Assembly (NCBI GenBank): GCA_964621215.1
Contig: CAZULF010000005.1
Coordinates: 1-41,031, forward strand
Length of the DNA: 41,031 nucleotides
Reading direction: 5' to 3'
Source of the DNA: CAZULF01 sp964621215
Lineage (GTDB): Bacteria; Pseudomonadota; Gammaproteobacteria; UBA1113
Position numbers and translations under genes: made by a program. Below, piece after piece: positions 21,498-30,281 of this stretch. The number at the start of each line of letters is the position of its first letter. The stretch's first letter is position 1. The notes beneath the pieces were generated by a model. The model worked only from the letters and a program-made list of their open reading frames with translations. It made no database searches and was not told the origin of the DNA.

Positions 21498-22100
21498 ATG
21501 AAAATTATTGTAGTAGGTGGTACGGGAACCATTGGTCAAGCCGTGGTGGATGAGTTATCAAAACGGCATGAGATTGTAGTCGCTGCACACAGCAGTGGCG
21601 ATGTGCAGGTTGATATCAACGACAAGCAATCTATCGAAGCGATGTATAAGCAGGTTGGAAAATTTGATGCAGTCATTTCAACTGTAGGCAAAGTTCATTT
21701 CGGTGCATTAACTGAAATGACAGACACATTGTATGATGTGGGATTGAAAAATAAACTAATGGGGCAAGTGAATTTAGTTTTAATTGGATTAAATTATATT
21801 AACGATGCGGGATCTTTCACTCTCACCAGTGGCATTTTAAACGACGATCCTATTCGTTATGGTTCAGGAGCGGCGATGGCGAATGGTGCATTGAATGGCT
21901 TTGTTATTGGTGCAGCGATAGAAATGCCGCGCAGCATTCGCATCAATATCGTCAGTCCTACTATATTATCGGAGTCTATGGATAAATTGAGTGATTATTT
22001 CCACGGATTTTTACCTGTCCCTGCCGTGCACGTTGCTTTAGCTTACAGCAAAAGTACTGAAGGTGCGCAGACAGGACAGATTTATAGGGTGGGGTATTAG
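21498..22100 (+). CDS. Short-chain dehydrogenase/reductase family protein, atypical active site
   Basis: A protein of 200 residues, short for the SDR family. The NAD(P)-binding loop is VVGGTGTIGQAVVDEL at the N-terminus. VQVDINDKQSI and DAVISTVGKVHFG match the cofactor pocket strands, and FTLTSGIL has the catalytic Ser. The usual Tyr-x-x-x-Lys is not seen: the matching segment reads RYGSGAAMANGALNGFV, with no Lys four residues after the Tyr. The C-terminus (RINIVSPTILSES) is SDR-like. It could be a non-catalytic member or use another residue. An AAGGA site precedes the ATG. Confidence 0.85.
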   Translation: MKIIVVGGTGTIGQAVVDELSKRHEIVVAAHSSGDVQVDINDKQSIEAMYKQVGKFDAVISTVGKVHFGALTEMTDTLYDVGLKNKLMGQVNLVLIGLNYINDAGSFTLTSGILNDDPIRYGSGAAMANGALNGFVIGAAIEMPRSIRINIVSPTILSESMDKLSDYFHGFLPVPAVHVALAYSKSTEGAQTGQIYRVGY

Positions 22101-22115
22101 CGAGTTTTTTCTCTA

Positions 22116-22997
22116 TTAAGGACGATAAAAATTGCTCTCTTTAAGTGCCTGCTCCATCTGCGCGACAACGGCTTGAGGTAAAGGTGATGGTGAAGGCTCA
22201 TCTCTGCCAGAAGAGCTAGCTAAACTTCTCACGGGTGACGAGCTAGTGGGGCACCACGGTGATAATGAACGAGTGTCATATCGACCGAGTGTAACAGGAG
22301 AGCCCCCAACCATCGGTGGAAGACACGTTGATGTAGGGACAGGCACCGGTGCTATTTTTTCTGATTCTGGCGGTGTCAGGTAAAACCTTTCCATCTCATC
22401 ATATACAGCTGGGTCTGCTAAACTATCAACATGAATAATAATGTCGGGGATGCTGTATTCTGATTCCTTGCAGGCGAGAACTTTATAATCTGCAGCAAGC
22501 CGATATTCGAAGAAACGATAATAATCCTTCGCTGTTCCGATTGTAAGTTTAGCATCAGGATAACGTATAACAAATACCTCTTTTAACAGAGTAAATAAAT
22601 TGGCTTCCGCTACCGATGATCGCGATTTATTAACTTCATGTAAATAATGTATAAGAATTGCCGTATATAATTTAATTTTTCTTTGATATGCAGTATGAAT
22701 TTTTGTTTCATCTATGGCTTCAGATCGAATTTTATTGACTGCCGTTTGAATATCTTTTATTTGTTGCGTACGATCTTGAGATCCGTACAGTGTATTAGAT
22801 ACGTATCGGCCAGCTTGCCATAAAGTACTCACTTGAGCATCCAAACCTTTATATCGATTTTCAAGCTCCATAATAGTGTTATACATCGCTTGTTCAGTAT
22901 ATTTTAATTTATCTAGGGGCGCGTCAAATGTAGCAGTGAACGTTACCGATTGCGCGGGTTCTTCTTGTTTCTGGGAAGATGAAAACCAGGACCACAT
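22116..22997 (-). CDS. Orphan protein with Pro/Ser-rich tail, putative effector
   Basis: A protein of 293 residues that I do not recognise. It begins MWSWFSSSQK with no signal peptide. Residues 30-135 are mainly helical and charged, and 135-210 look mixed alpha/beta (VFVIRYPDAKLTIGTAKDYY, IPDIIIHVDSL). Residues 212-265 form a Pro/Ser-rich linker (PVPVPTSTCLPP, SPVRSLASSSGRDEPSPSP), and a last amphipathic helix ends the protein. AAGAGGAA lies seven bases before the ATG. It has the same general design as the ART-like proteins (N-terminal domain, low-complexity linker, polar end), and a weaker PmrA-box-like repeat lies upstream at 23084-23103. Effector status is inference. Confidence 0.6.
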   Translation of the reverse strand: MWSWFSSSQKQEEPAQSVTFTATFDAPLDKLKYTEQAMYNTIMELENRYKGLDAQVSTLWQAGRYVSNTLYGSQDRTQQIKDIQTAVNKIRSEAIDETKIHTAYQRKIKLYTAILIHYLHEVNKSRSSVAEANLFTLLKEVFVIRYPDAKLTIGTAKDYYRFFEYRLAADYKVLACKESEYSIPDIIIHVDSLADPAVYDEMERFYLTPPESEKIAPVPVPTSTCLPPMVGGSPVTLGRYDTRSLSPWCPTSSSPVRSLASSSGRDEPSPSPLPQAVVAQMEQALKESNFYRP

Positions 22998-23083
22998 ATG
23001 CAGATTCCTCTTAAAAGTTTAGTTATATTACACGCGATTTTTACAATAATTTTTACCTCAAGTAGGTGTCATTTTAACATCAA

Positions 23084-23103
23084 AATATTAATGAAACATT
23101 AGC
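23084..23103 (-). promoter_or_regulatory. Weak PmrA-box-like repeat upstream of an orphan gene
   Basis: On the minus strand GCTAATGTT (23103-23095), two bases, ATTAATATT (23092-23084) have the 11-bp period of the PmrA box; matches to cTTAATatT are six and eight of nine. No well-spaced -10 follows at 12-14 bases, so support is weaker than for the two boxes upstream of the ART-like genes. Confidence 0.3.
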
Positions 23104-23161
23104 AACTTGAAATTAAATTTAGTCGCGCCCTAAGGGGACAATTTTTAAGAGTCTTTGTCGT

Positions 23162-23192
23162 CCCAAATTCCGCTTCGCTCCATCCAGGCTAC
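23162..23192. repeat. 31-bp repeat family B, single arm
   Basis: CCCAAATTCCGCTTCG and onward to CCAGGCTAC matches the right arm of the polA-leader hairpin (30329-30359) at 28 of 31 positions. It is about 80 bases upstream of the MFS gene. Confidence 0.7.
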
Positions 23193-23274
23193 CCGAGATG
23201 ACAATGAAGAAAGCTTGCTTTATAATGCCCGCCCTTAACCATTTTTCACCAATTTGAAGAGGTGTTATTAAGTA

Positions 23275-24519
23275 ATGTATAACAATACGGTATCTCAATC
23301 CCCGATTTCGCTCCCGAAAGCTTTGACCATGTACGTCTTGGTCTCGCTATTCCTGTTTTTTGAAATGGCGGTGCAGGTGTCGCCGAGCGTGATGGCGCCG
23401 CAGCTAATGCATGATTTGAATATGACGGCATTGGGTTTGGGCATTATGTCGGGCTGTTATTTCTACACTTACACCGCCATGCAAATCCCCTCGGGCTTAC
23501 TATTCGATCGCTTTGATGCCCGTTTAGTGATTGTGGCCTCCATCTTATTTTGTGCCATTGGCAGCCTGTTAATGGGCTTTTCCAGTAACATTTTTTACGC
23601 CTGTATTTCCAGATTACTCATCGGCTTAGGCTCAGCCTTTGCTTTTGTTTCTGTATTAGTGGTGACGGCCGATTTATTTGAAGCCAAACATTTTGCCACC
23701 TTAACCGGTATTACCCAAATGCTCGCGGCCTTAGGTGCTATGTCAGGACAGTTGCCCGTGAGCATTCTGGTTAATAGCTTGGGCTGGCGACAAACGATGT
23801 TTATGTTTGCCATCGTCGGTTTATTGATTGCTATTGGCGTGTATTGTTTTTTGCGTTATGAAAAGCACCCACGTGAATACAAGCAAGAAACTCAACACAA
23901 AATCCTGCCACAACTGAAAACGATTTTCGCACAAAAGCAAACCTGGTTTTTAGCCATTTATGCCTGCTTATTATGGGCCCCTATGTCGGGGTTTACTTCC
24001 TTGTGGGGTGTGTCATTTCTAGTGAACGTCGATGGTTTATCACAAGCAAGCGCGGCATTTTTCACCTCGATTATGTGGCTAGGATTAGCGATTGCTAGTC
24101 CATTGCTAGGCCACTTTTCCACCCAGATGCGCAGTAGAAAAATTCCATTAAGTTTATCGGCATTGATCGGCGCGGCGGCTTTTGGATGTATCGTCATCAT
24201 GAAGTTACAAGGTTGGATGTTATTAAGTTTATTGTTATTAGCCGGTGCGGCCTGTGCAGGGCAAGCGTTGAGTTTTACTGTGGTGAAGGAAAATAATGCT
24301 AAGTCCGTCAGCGCAACCGCGATGGCATTTAATAATATGGCCGTCGTTATTTCGGGCGCTATTTTTCAGCCATTGATTGGATGGCTGTTGAATAATTTAC
24401 ATTTCTCCGTCGTTATGCAATATCGAATCGCGATTTCATTATTGTTTTTTGCTTATATTACAGCGTTTATCATGGCGACGTTTTTTATTAAGGAACCTAC
24501 CCCGCTAAATGCTCGTTAA
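23275..24519 (+). CDS. MFS transporter
   Basis: A protein of 414 residues with about twelve hydrophobic segments. Major-facilitator features: the helix 2-3 loop GLLFDRFDARLV (G-x3-D-R pattern), SRLLIGLGSAFAFVSVLVVTADLF with the helix-4 Arg, and GQLPVSILVNSLGWRQTMFMFA in helix 5-6. The second half starts near KQTWFLAIYACLLWAPMSGFTSLWG. Similar transporters are common in Legionella and Coxiella, but the substrate is not predictable. Base use is somewhat more G+C-rich than neighbouring orphans. The 3' end overlaps the convergent dienelactone-hydrolase-like gene by 23 bp. Confidence 0.92.
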   Translation: MYNNTVSQSPISLPKALTMYVLVSLFLFFEMAVQVSPSVMAPQLMHDLNMTALGLGIMSGCYFYTYTAMQIPSGLLFDRFDARLVIVASILFCAIGSLLMGFSSNIFYACISRLLIGLGSAFAFVSVLVVTADLFEAKHFATLTGITQMLAALGAMSGQLPVSILVNSLGWRQTMFMFAIVGLLIAIGVYCFLRYEKHPREYKQETQHKILPQLKTIFAQKQTWFLAIYACLLWAPMSGFTSLWGVSFLVNVDGLSQASAAFFTSIMWLGLAIASPLLGHFSTQMRSRKIPLSLSALIGAAAFGCIVIMKLQGWMLLSLLLLAGAACAGQALSFTVVKENNAKSVSATAMAFNNMAVVISGAIFQPLIGWLLNNLHFSVVMQYRIAISLLFFAYITAFIMATFFIKEPTPLNAR

Positions 24520-25231
24520 AAAAATCCATGCTATATCTAAACGTACGGGATGCGACAGCAGCGTTATATTCCCGTCCCATTTCTGCTTCTTTAGCGGGAT
24601 CGTAAGTGCCAGTGTCAGGATCGGTAAATGAATGTTTAGCATCGCCAAAAAATACGAAGGTCCAATCATTCACATCGACTGATTGCATTTCGTTGGCGAA
24701 TTGAGTCATTTCCGTTGGTGGTACTTGAGGATCTTGATAACCATGCAACATCAAGAGTTTGCTTTGAATGGGTAATGTGGGGAGCGTGGATTTGGCTAAT
24801 ACACCATGTGCGCTCACACCTGCATGCAAGGGCGCACCACTACGCGCTAACTCCAGCATACACATGCCACCAAAACAAAATCCCATGGCACCAATTTTTT
24901 GTTTATTTACCGAAGGCATTTGCATCAAGGTGTCAAACGCTAACACCGCGCGACGCCGCACTAATTCTCGATCTTGCAAAAACGGTGTGATTAATTTAAA
25001 ACATCCGTCGATAGTATCCGCTGTTTCACCATTACCATACATATCGGCAGCAAAAACCAGATAGCCCACTTCAGCCATGCTTTTAGCGTAATTGCGGGTG
25101 AATTTGCCGAGGCCTTCAAAGGCGTGAAATAAAATGATAGCGGGTTGTTGTTGTTTTTCTGATTCGTAATTAAAAAGTTGGCCGACTAATTTTTGTGGGC
25201 CGTCAAAGTATTCAATCCGTTCGATTCTCAT
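24497..25231 (-). CDS. Dienelactone hydrolase family protein
   Basis: An alpha/beta hydrolase of 244 residues. The triad is visible: nucleophile Cys in GAMGFCFGGMCMLEL, Asp in LLMLHGYQDPQVPPTEM, and His in FFGDAKHSFTDPDTG. An early strand reads PAIILFHAFEGLGKFTRNYAK (oxyanion region) and a helix cap reads FAADMYGNGETAD. The C-terminus is YDPAKEAEMGREYNAAVASRTF. The Cys nucleophile marks the dienelactone hydrolase group; the physiological ester is unknown. It is convergent with the MFS gene (23-bp overlap) and downstream of the rhomboid gene on the same strand, separated by a hairpin repeat. Confidence 0.92.
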   Translation of the reverse strand: MRIERIEYFDGPQKLVGQLFNYESEKQQQPAIILFHAFEGLGKFTRNYAKSMAEVGYLVFAADMYGNGETADTIDGCFKLITPFLQDRELVRRRAVLAFDTLMQMPSVNKQKIGAMGFCFGGMCMLELARSGAPLHAGVSAHGVLAKSTLPTLPIQSKLLMLHGYQDPQVPPTEMTQFANEMQSVDVNDWTFVFFGDAKHSFTDPDTGTYDPAKEAEMGREYNAAVASRTFRYSMDFFNEHLAG

Positions 25232-25250
25232 TTAGTTCTCCCTAATTTAA

Positions 25251-25280
25251 CTGGATGCCAGCCTTCGCTGGCATGACAAC
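25251..25280. repeat. Hairpin repeat family C, single copy
   Basis: A perfect 8-bp stem, ATGCCAGC (25255-25262) with GCTGGCAT (25267-25274), loop CTTC, flanked by CTGG and GACAAC as in the copies at 21298-21362. There is no T-run, so it is unlikely to be a strong terminator. Confidence 0.7.
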
Positions 25281-25284
25281 ATAT

Positions 25285-25884
25285 TTAAAATATACTGGCA
25301 ACACGGTGCAAAAACAATAAGGCGGTGAGGCCGCCAGCGATGGCGCCGTAAATGTGTCCTTCGAAAGAAACTTTTTCCGATGAAGGAAATAAATTAAAGA
25401 CTAAACCGCCTAAATAATACAACATAATGACGACGATAATAATATTGTATACCGTAGGTTCAAACACAGTTAAGGTTAACAAAAATCCCCAGTATCCCAT
25501 CACCACGCCACTCGCACCCACATGAATACCTTTGCGTCCACCGATCCAAGTGAAAATGCCGCTGAGAGTCACAATCGTCAACGTAACATACCAAAAAGCA
25601 TGACCCGTGGCGACCAACATAAAATCAATTAACAAGAATAAAGGAATGCTATTGAATAACAGATGATTAAAATCGCCATGCAATAACGGCGAAGTAAATA
25701 TTCCTATTAACCCAAATGGGCGACGCGGCCATAAACCAAAGACATTTAAACGCATGCCAACTAACACATTTAAAATATGAATACCCCACAAACAACCCAC
25801 AATAATTGCCGACTCTACCATATGGGCTTTGAAGAGGGTGATGATCTCAGTGGTTTGATTACTAATGGCGCTTAAACTAAACAT
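25285..25884 (-). CDS. Rhomboid-family intramembrane serine protease
   Basis: A protein of 199 residues with about six membrane segments. Rhomboid landmarks: SPLLHGDFNHLLFNSIPLFLL (His-x3-His-x3-Asn region of helix 2), HVGASGVVMGYWGF with the catalytic Ser in Gly-x-Ser-Gly, and EGHIYGAIAGGLTALLF with the catalytic His and the small-residue packing motif. It should cleave membrane proteins within or near the bilayer. Only three bases separate it from the upstream M50 protease gene on the same strand, so the two are very probably co-transcribed. Natural substrates are unknown. Confidence 0.88.
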   Translation of the reverse strand: MFSLSAISNQTTEIITLFKAHMVESAIIVGCLWGIHILNVLVGMRLNVFGLWPRRPFGLIGIFTSPLLHGDFNHLLFNSIPLFLLIDFMLVATGHAFWYVTLTIVTLSGIFTWIGGRKGIHVGASGVVMGYWGFLLTLTVFEPTVYNIIIVVIMLYYLGGLVFNLFPSSEKVSFEGHIYGAIAGGLTALLFLHRVASIF

Positions 25885-25887
25885 AGG

Positions 25888-26547
25888 CTAGAGCAGTCCT
25901 GTCATGGTAAAAATTAACCATTGTAGCCAGCGAACGGCAGGAAATATCACAATTTTTAAAACACTGGACATCAATAATATGACTAGTAGGAAAAATCCAT
26001 ATTGCTCATAGCGACTTAAGAGGTACGCAGTTTTCCCGGATAAAAAACTAGTAATCACACGACTGCCATCAAGCGGAGGAATGGGAATTAAATTTAATAC
26101 CATTAAAAATAAATTCAGCTGCACACCAATTGAGCCCATGTTGACTAACACTTCAGCTGTGCGGCTGGTGTCACCCGCAACAACTAATGCCAGCTTAGCA
26201 ATCAAGGCCCACCCAAAAGCCATTACAAAATTTGCCATAGGCCCAGCCAATGCGACGATGGGCATATCTACCCGCTGGTTGCGTAAATTATTCCAATTGA
26301 CGGGTACGGGTTTGGCCCAGCCAAAAATAAAACCGGTAAAATAAATCATGGCAGCAGGCACGAGGATCGTACCCACTAAATCGATATGCTTGATCGGATT
26401 TAACGTTAAACGCCCCATCATTTTGGCGGTGCTATCACCGAGTTTGCTGGCCATCCAGCCATGGGCAACTTCATGGACGGTGATGGCAAATAATAACGGA
26501 ATTGCATAAAGTAAAATCATTTGGATAGGATTAAATGAAGGTAGCAT
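25888..26547 (-). CDS. Site-2-protease-like (M50) membrane metalloprotease
   Basis: A protein of 219 residues from the ATG at 26547 (MLPSFNPIQM); a TTG further upstream at 26574 is less likely. Catalytic motifs are ITVHEVAHGWMA (His-Glu-x-x-His zinc site) and NLIPIPPLDGSRVI (third ligand Asp), with GPMANFVMAF between them, the order of the small M50 site-2-protease family. About five membrane segments are present; no PDZ domain, unlike RseP. It may take part in regulated proteolysis of membrane proteins. It is divergent from dapF with a 44-bp control region and is followed directly by the rhomboid gene. Confidence 0.92.
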   Translation of the reverse strand: MLPSFNPIQMILLYAIPLLFAITVHEVAHGWMASKLGDSTAKMMGRLTLNPIKHIDLVGTILVPAAMIYFTGFIFGWAKPVPVNWNNLRNQRVDMPIVALAGPMANFVMAFGWALIAKLALVVAGDTSRTAEVLVNMGSIGVQLNLFLMVLNLIPIPPLDGSRVITSFLSGKTAYLLSRYEQYGFFLLVILLMSSVLKIVIFPAVRWLQWLIFTMTGLL

Positions 26548-26591
26548 ATGGTATACTCTTAGTTGAACTTTCAAAGGAATAATACAGCGAC

Positions 26592-27437
26592 ATGAGTATG
26601 AATACCATACGTTTTGTTAAAATGCATGGATTGGGCAACGATTTTATGGTGATTGATACCTTGCAACAGGCTTTTGAGCCTAAGTCGCAGTGTATTCAAG
26701 CCTGGGCCGATCGGCATACAGGTGTCGGTTTTGATCAATTATTGCTTATTACGCCCCCGCCAACTCCCGATGTTGATTTTGGTTACCGTATTTTTAATGC
26801 AGATGGCACCGAAGCGCAACAATGTGGCAATGGTGCACGTTGCGTGGCGCGTTATGTGCAGCAGCGAGGCTATACTACCAAATCACAATTACGTATTGCC
26901 ACCATTGCCGGAGCGATTGAACTAAATTGCCTTCCGGATCGGCAAGTGCAAGTGAATATGGGAATTCCCGACTTTGATCCCTCTAGCCTGCCGTTTAAGG
27001 TACCGCAGCAGCGAGAACGTTATGAGCTTATGTTGAATAATGAACCATTAGTTTTTGGTGCTGTCTCCATGGGCAATCCTCATATTGCTTTGCAGGTTCC
27101 TCACATTGCTTCCGCCCCAGTTTCTATTTTAGGCTCGCAATTGACAAATCATGCCTTATTTCCAGAGGGTGTTAATGTTGGGTTTGTGGAAATGATTAAT
27201 CGTAATGAAATTAACTTGCGTGTTTATGAGCGTGGCGTGGGAGAAACTCGCGCCTGTGGCTCGGGTGCATGTGCTGCCGTTGTAATAAACCATGCATGGC
27301 AACTGTTGGGTGATACAGTGAAAGTAAACTTGCCAGGCGGATGGCTTATTATTCACTGGGAAGGCAAAACACATCCCGTGTATATGACTGGGCCTGCTGA
27401 ATGGGTATTTGAAGGGGAAATTAACGCATGCATATAA
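26592..27437 (+). CDS. dapF: Diaminopimelate epimerase
   Basis: Converts LL- to meso-diaminopimelate for lysine and peptidoglycan. The protein has 281 residues. Two pseudo-symmetric halves each supply an active-site Cys: EAQQCGNGARCVARY and ETRACGSGACAAVV. Other signatures are VKMHGLGNDFMVID at the N-terminus, FNADGTEAQQ, and GNPHIALQV with FPEGVNVGFVE. An AAGGA site lies 13 bases before the ATG at 26592; the second ATG six bases on is an alternative. The last ten bases overlap trkA, so dapF and trkA are probably translationally coupled. Confidence 0.97.
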   Translation: MSMNTIRFVKMHGLGNDFMVIDTLQQAFEPKSQCIQAWADRHTGVGFDQLLLITPPPTPDVDFGYRIFNADGTEAQQCGNGARCVARYVQQRGYTTKSQLRIATIAGAIELNCLPDRQVQVNMGIPDFDPSSLPFKVPQQRERYELMLNNEPLVFGAVSMGNPHIALQVPHIASAPVSILGSQLTNHALFPEGVNVGFVEMINRNEINLRVYERGVGETRACGSGACAAVVINHAWQLLGDTVKVNLPGGWLIIHWEGKTHPVYMTGPAEWVFEGEINACI

Positions 27438-28804
27438 TTATTTTAGGTGCAGGGCAGGTCGGCGGAACGCTAGCAGAACATTTATTGCGTGAAAAACACG
27501 ATATCATGTTGGTGGATACGAATGGTGATCGACTACGTGAATTACAAAGTCGACTTGATATTGGTATTGTAGTGGGTTCAGCTTCCTACCCCGGTATTTT
27601 ACGCCAAGCTGGCGCTGAAAATGCTGATATGATCATCGCAGTCACCAGTAGCGATGAAGTCAATTTAGTGGCATGCCAGATTGCTTATCAATTATTTCGT
27701 ACGCCCACTAAAATTGTCCGTATTCGTGCGCAAGAATATTTACGCAAAAAAGATAATTTATTTGAAGAAGGGCATTTCCCCATTGATGTATTGATTACGC
27801 CAGAAAAATTAGTTACCGATTATGTCACGCGATTAATTGAATATCCTGGCGCGTTACAAGTCTTAGATTTTGCACGGGGTAAAGTTCGGTTAGTGGCAGT
27901 TCGCCCTTATTTTGGCGGCCCTTTAGTGGGTAAAACCCTCGGTAGTATTCGTGAACATATGCCGCATTATAAAGCACAAGTCGCCGCTATTTATCGCGGT
28001 AATCGTGCAATTCCTGTGAAAAGCGACACGGTTATAGAAATTGGAGATGAAGTTTTCTTTGTAGCCGCTAGTAGTCATATTCTCAATGTAATGAGTGCGT
28101 TGCGCCGATTAGATAATCCCTCGCGTCATATCATGATTGCAGGCGGCGGTAATATTGGTTTTCGTTTAGCACAAGATCTTGAAAACCATTACCATGTTAA
28201 ATTGATTGAGCACAATCAAAAACGAGCACAAAATATTTCACAAAAACTGCTTAAAACAATAGTCCTGTTAGGCGATGCATCTGACAGAGAATTATTGTTG
28301 AGCGAGAATATTGAATATACCGATGTATTTTGCGCAGTAACGAATGATGATGAAGTGAATATCATGTCATGTTTGCAAGCTAAACGTTTAGGTGCTCGGC
28401 ATGTGATGGCACTAATTACGCGACCTGCATATGTTGATTTAATTGAGGGAAGCGATATTGATATCGCTATTTCGCCACAGCAGGCAACCATCGGTAGCAT
28501 TTTAACGCATATTCGTCGTGGTGATATCGTTCATGTGCACTCTTTACGTCGAGGCGCAGCAGAAGCGATTGAAGTGGTCGCGCACGGGGATATGAAAACT
28601 TCTAAAGTAGTAGGGCGATCATTATCACAAATCAAATTACCGCCAGATACTACTATCGGCGCAATTGTGCGACGCAATAAAGTTATTATTCCCGATGAGT
28701 CAACGGTGTTCGAATCAGAAGATCATGTGATTTTATTTTTAGTCGATAGACGACATTTGGATGAAGTTGAGCGATTATTTCAAGTTAGCGTGACATTTAT
28801 GTAA
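27428..28804 (+). CDS. trkA: Trk potassium uptake regulatory subunit TrkA
   Basis: A cytoplasmic NAD(H)-binding protein of 458 residues that gates TrkH. It has two RCK repeats, each with a Rossmann domain and a TrkA_C domain: first HIIILGAGQVGGTLAEHLL, ending its half with VIEIGDEVFFVAAS; second HIMIAGGGNIGFRLAQDLE, ending with VFESEDHVILFLVDRRHLDEV. The length matches E. coli TrkA (458). It overlaps dapF by ten bases and is followed after 16 bases by trkH, so both subunits are made from one transcript. Confidence 0.97.
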   Translation: MHIIILGAGQVGGTLAEHLLREKHDIMLVDTNGDRLRELQSRLDIGIVVGSASYPGILRQAGAENADMIIAVTSSDEVNLVACQIAYQLFRTPTKIVRIRAQEYLRKKDNLFEEGHFPIDVLITPEKLVTDYVTRLIEYPGALQVLDFARGKVRLVAVRPYFGGPLVGKTLGSIREHMPHYKAQVAAIYRGNRAIPVKSDTVIEIGDEVFFVAASSHILNVMSALRRLDNPSRHIMIAGGGNIGFRLAQDLENHYHVKLIEHNQKRAQNISQKLLKTIVLLGDASDRELLLSENIEYTDVFCAVTNDDEVNIMSCLQAKRLGARHVMALITRPAYVDLIEGSDIDIAISPQQATIGSILTHIRRGDIVHVHSLRRGAAEAIEVVAHGDMKTSKVVGRSLSQIKLPPDTTIGAIVRRNKVIIPDESTVFESEDHVILFLVDRRHLDEVERLFQVSVTFM

Positions 28805-28820
28805 GGGTTATTATTCAATT

Positions 28821-30272
28821 ATGCAATTCATGGCAATATTACGGATATTTGGTCTCTTACTCATGCTTTTTAGTTTAACTATGCTGCCGCCCATCGGTAT
28901 TTCTTTTTGGTATGATGATGGAGGTTGGGTAGCGTTTATTTTGGGATTTATGGTTACAAGCTTAGTTGGTTTTATTTGTTGGTTTTTCTGTCGAAATGAA
29001 AAGAAAGAATTAAAAACACGTGATGGATTTTTGATTGTAGCATTGTTTTGGGGCATTCTTAGCATTTTCGGGGCTATCCCGTTAATGATCGCGCGTATTC
29101 CTAGCTTATCATTTACTGATGCAGTGTTCGAAACGGTGTCTGGATTGACGACAACCGGTGCAACAGTACTTCTTGGTTTGGAGTATATTCCGCATGCAAT
29201 TCTCTATTATCGACAACAGTTACAATTTTTAGGTGGAATGGGAATTATCGTATTAGCGGTCGCGATTTTGCCTATGTTAGGTATTGGGGGACTGCAACTC
29301 TATCGCGCAGAAATTCCAGGTCCCACCAAAGATAACAAATTAACGCCCCGAATCACACAAACGGCAAAAGCGTTGTGGTATATCTACGTTGGATTATGTG
29401 TCTTATGCGCTGTGGCTTATTGGATAGCCGGCATGACACCGTTTAATGCGATTGGTGAAAGTTTTGCGACTATTTCCACCGGCGGATTTAGTCTGCATGA
29501 TGAAAGTTTCGGTTATTACAATAGTACAATTATTAATTTAATTGCGGTTTTCTTCATGTTTTTGGGTGGCACTAATTTCACATTACATTTTATGGCGATG
29601 CAACGAAAATCGTTGGTAGGATACTGGCAAGACACGGAATTTAAAGTGTATGTGGTGTTGGTGGCGGTGGCAGTATTAACCGCTTTGGTAATGTTGAGCA
29701 TTTATGAAGTGTATCCTGATGCGGGGGATACCTTGATTTACTCATTATTTAACGTAGTTTCGTTACTGACTACCTCAGGTTTTTTAGCACAACCTATTTC
29801 AACTTGGCCGACATTTCTGCCACCGATGTTCATTATGTTAGGTTTAATTGGCGCTTGCGCAGCCTCAACCAGTGGCGGTGTTAAAATTATTCGACTGATT
29901 TTAGTTTATAAACAAGGAACACGTGAAATACAACGTTTGATTCATCCTAATGCCGTGGTGGCGACTAAACTGGGTACGCAATTGGTTAAAGATGATGTAT
30001 TGCAAGCCGTCTGGGGATTTTTGGGTTGTTTTATTTTATTATTTCTTATTTTAACATTAGTACTAATGGCGACGGGATTGGATTTACAAACAGCGGAAGG
30101 CGCAGTCGTTTCATGTATTGCAAATATTGGATTAGGGTTAGGTGATGTAGCCAATGGATTCGGTAGAGTTAATGATACCAGCAAATGGGTGTTAATTTTA
30201 GCGATGCTGATAGGCAGGTTGGAAATATTTACATTATTGGTGTTGTTGTCGCCGGAATTTTGGCGACGGTAG
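28821..30272 (+). CDS. trkH: Trk potassium uptake channel subunit TrkH
   Basis: A membrane protein of 483 residues, the potassium-conducting subunit paired with TrkA; E. coli TrkH has the same length. It has four pore-loop repeats with Gly at the filter positions: ETVSGLTTTGATVLLG, ATISTGGFSLHDES, VSLLTTSGFLAQP and SCIANIGLGLGDVAN. The intramembrane loop of the third repeat (GACAASTSGGVKIIRLILVYKQG) is also present. Its stop is followed by the family B hairpin and polA. The dapF-trkA-trkH run looks like one operon. Confidence 0.97.
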   Translation: MQFMAILRIFGLLLMLFSLTMLPPIGISFWYDDGGWVAFILGFMVTSLVGFICWFFCRNEKKELKTRDGFLIVALFWGILSIFGAIPLMIARIPSLSFTDAVFETVSGLTTTGATVLLGLEYIPHAILYYRQQLQFLGGMGIIVLAVAILPMLGIGGLQLYRAEIPGPTKDNKLTPRITQTAKALWYIYVGLCVLCAVAYWIAGMTPFNAIGESFATISTGGFSLHDESFGYYNSTIINLIAVFFMFLGGTNFTLHFMAMQRKSLVGYWQDTEFKVYVVLVAVAVLTALVMLSIYEVYPDAGDTLIYSLFNVVSLLTTSGFLAQPISTWPTFLPPMFIMLGLIGACAASTSGGVKIIRLILVYKQGTREIQRLIHPNAVVATKLGTQLVKDDVLQAVWGFLGCFILLFLILTLVLMATGLDLQTAEGAVVSCIANIGLGLGDVANGFGRVNDTSKWVLILAMLIGRLEIFTLLVLLSPEFWRR

Positions 30273-30281
30273 TTTAGCAAT

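Noticed and set aside
24497..24519. 23-bp overlap of the MFS and dienelactone-hydrolase-like genes as an anomaly
   Set aside because: Short convergent overlaps are common in compact genomes, and folA-apaH shows the same size; both protein ends look natural.
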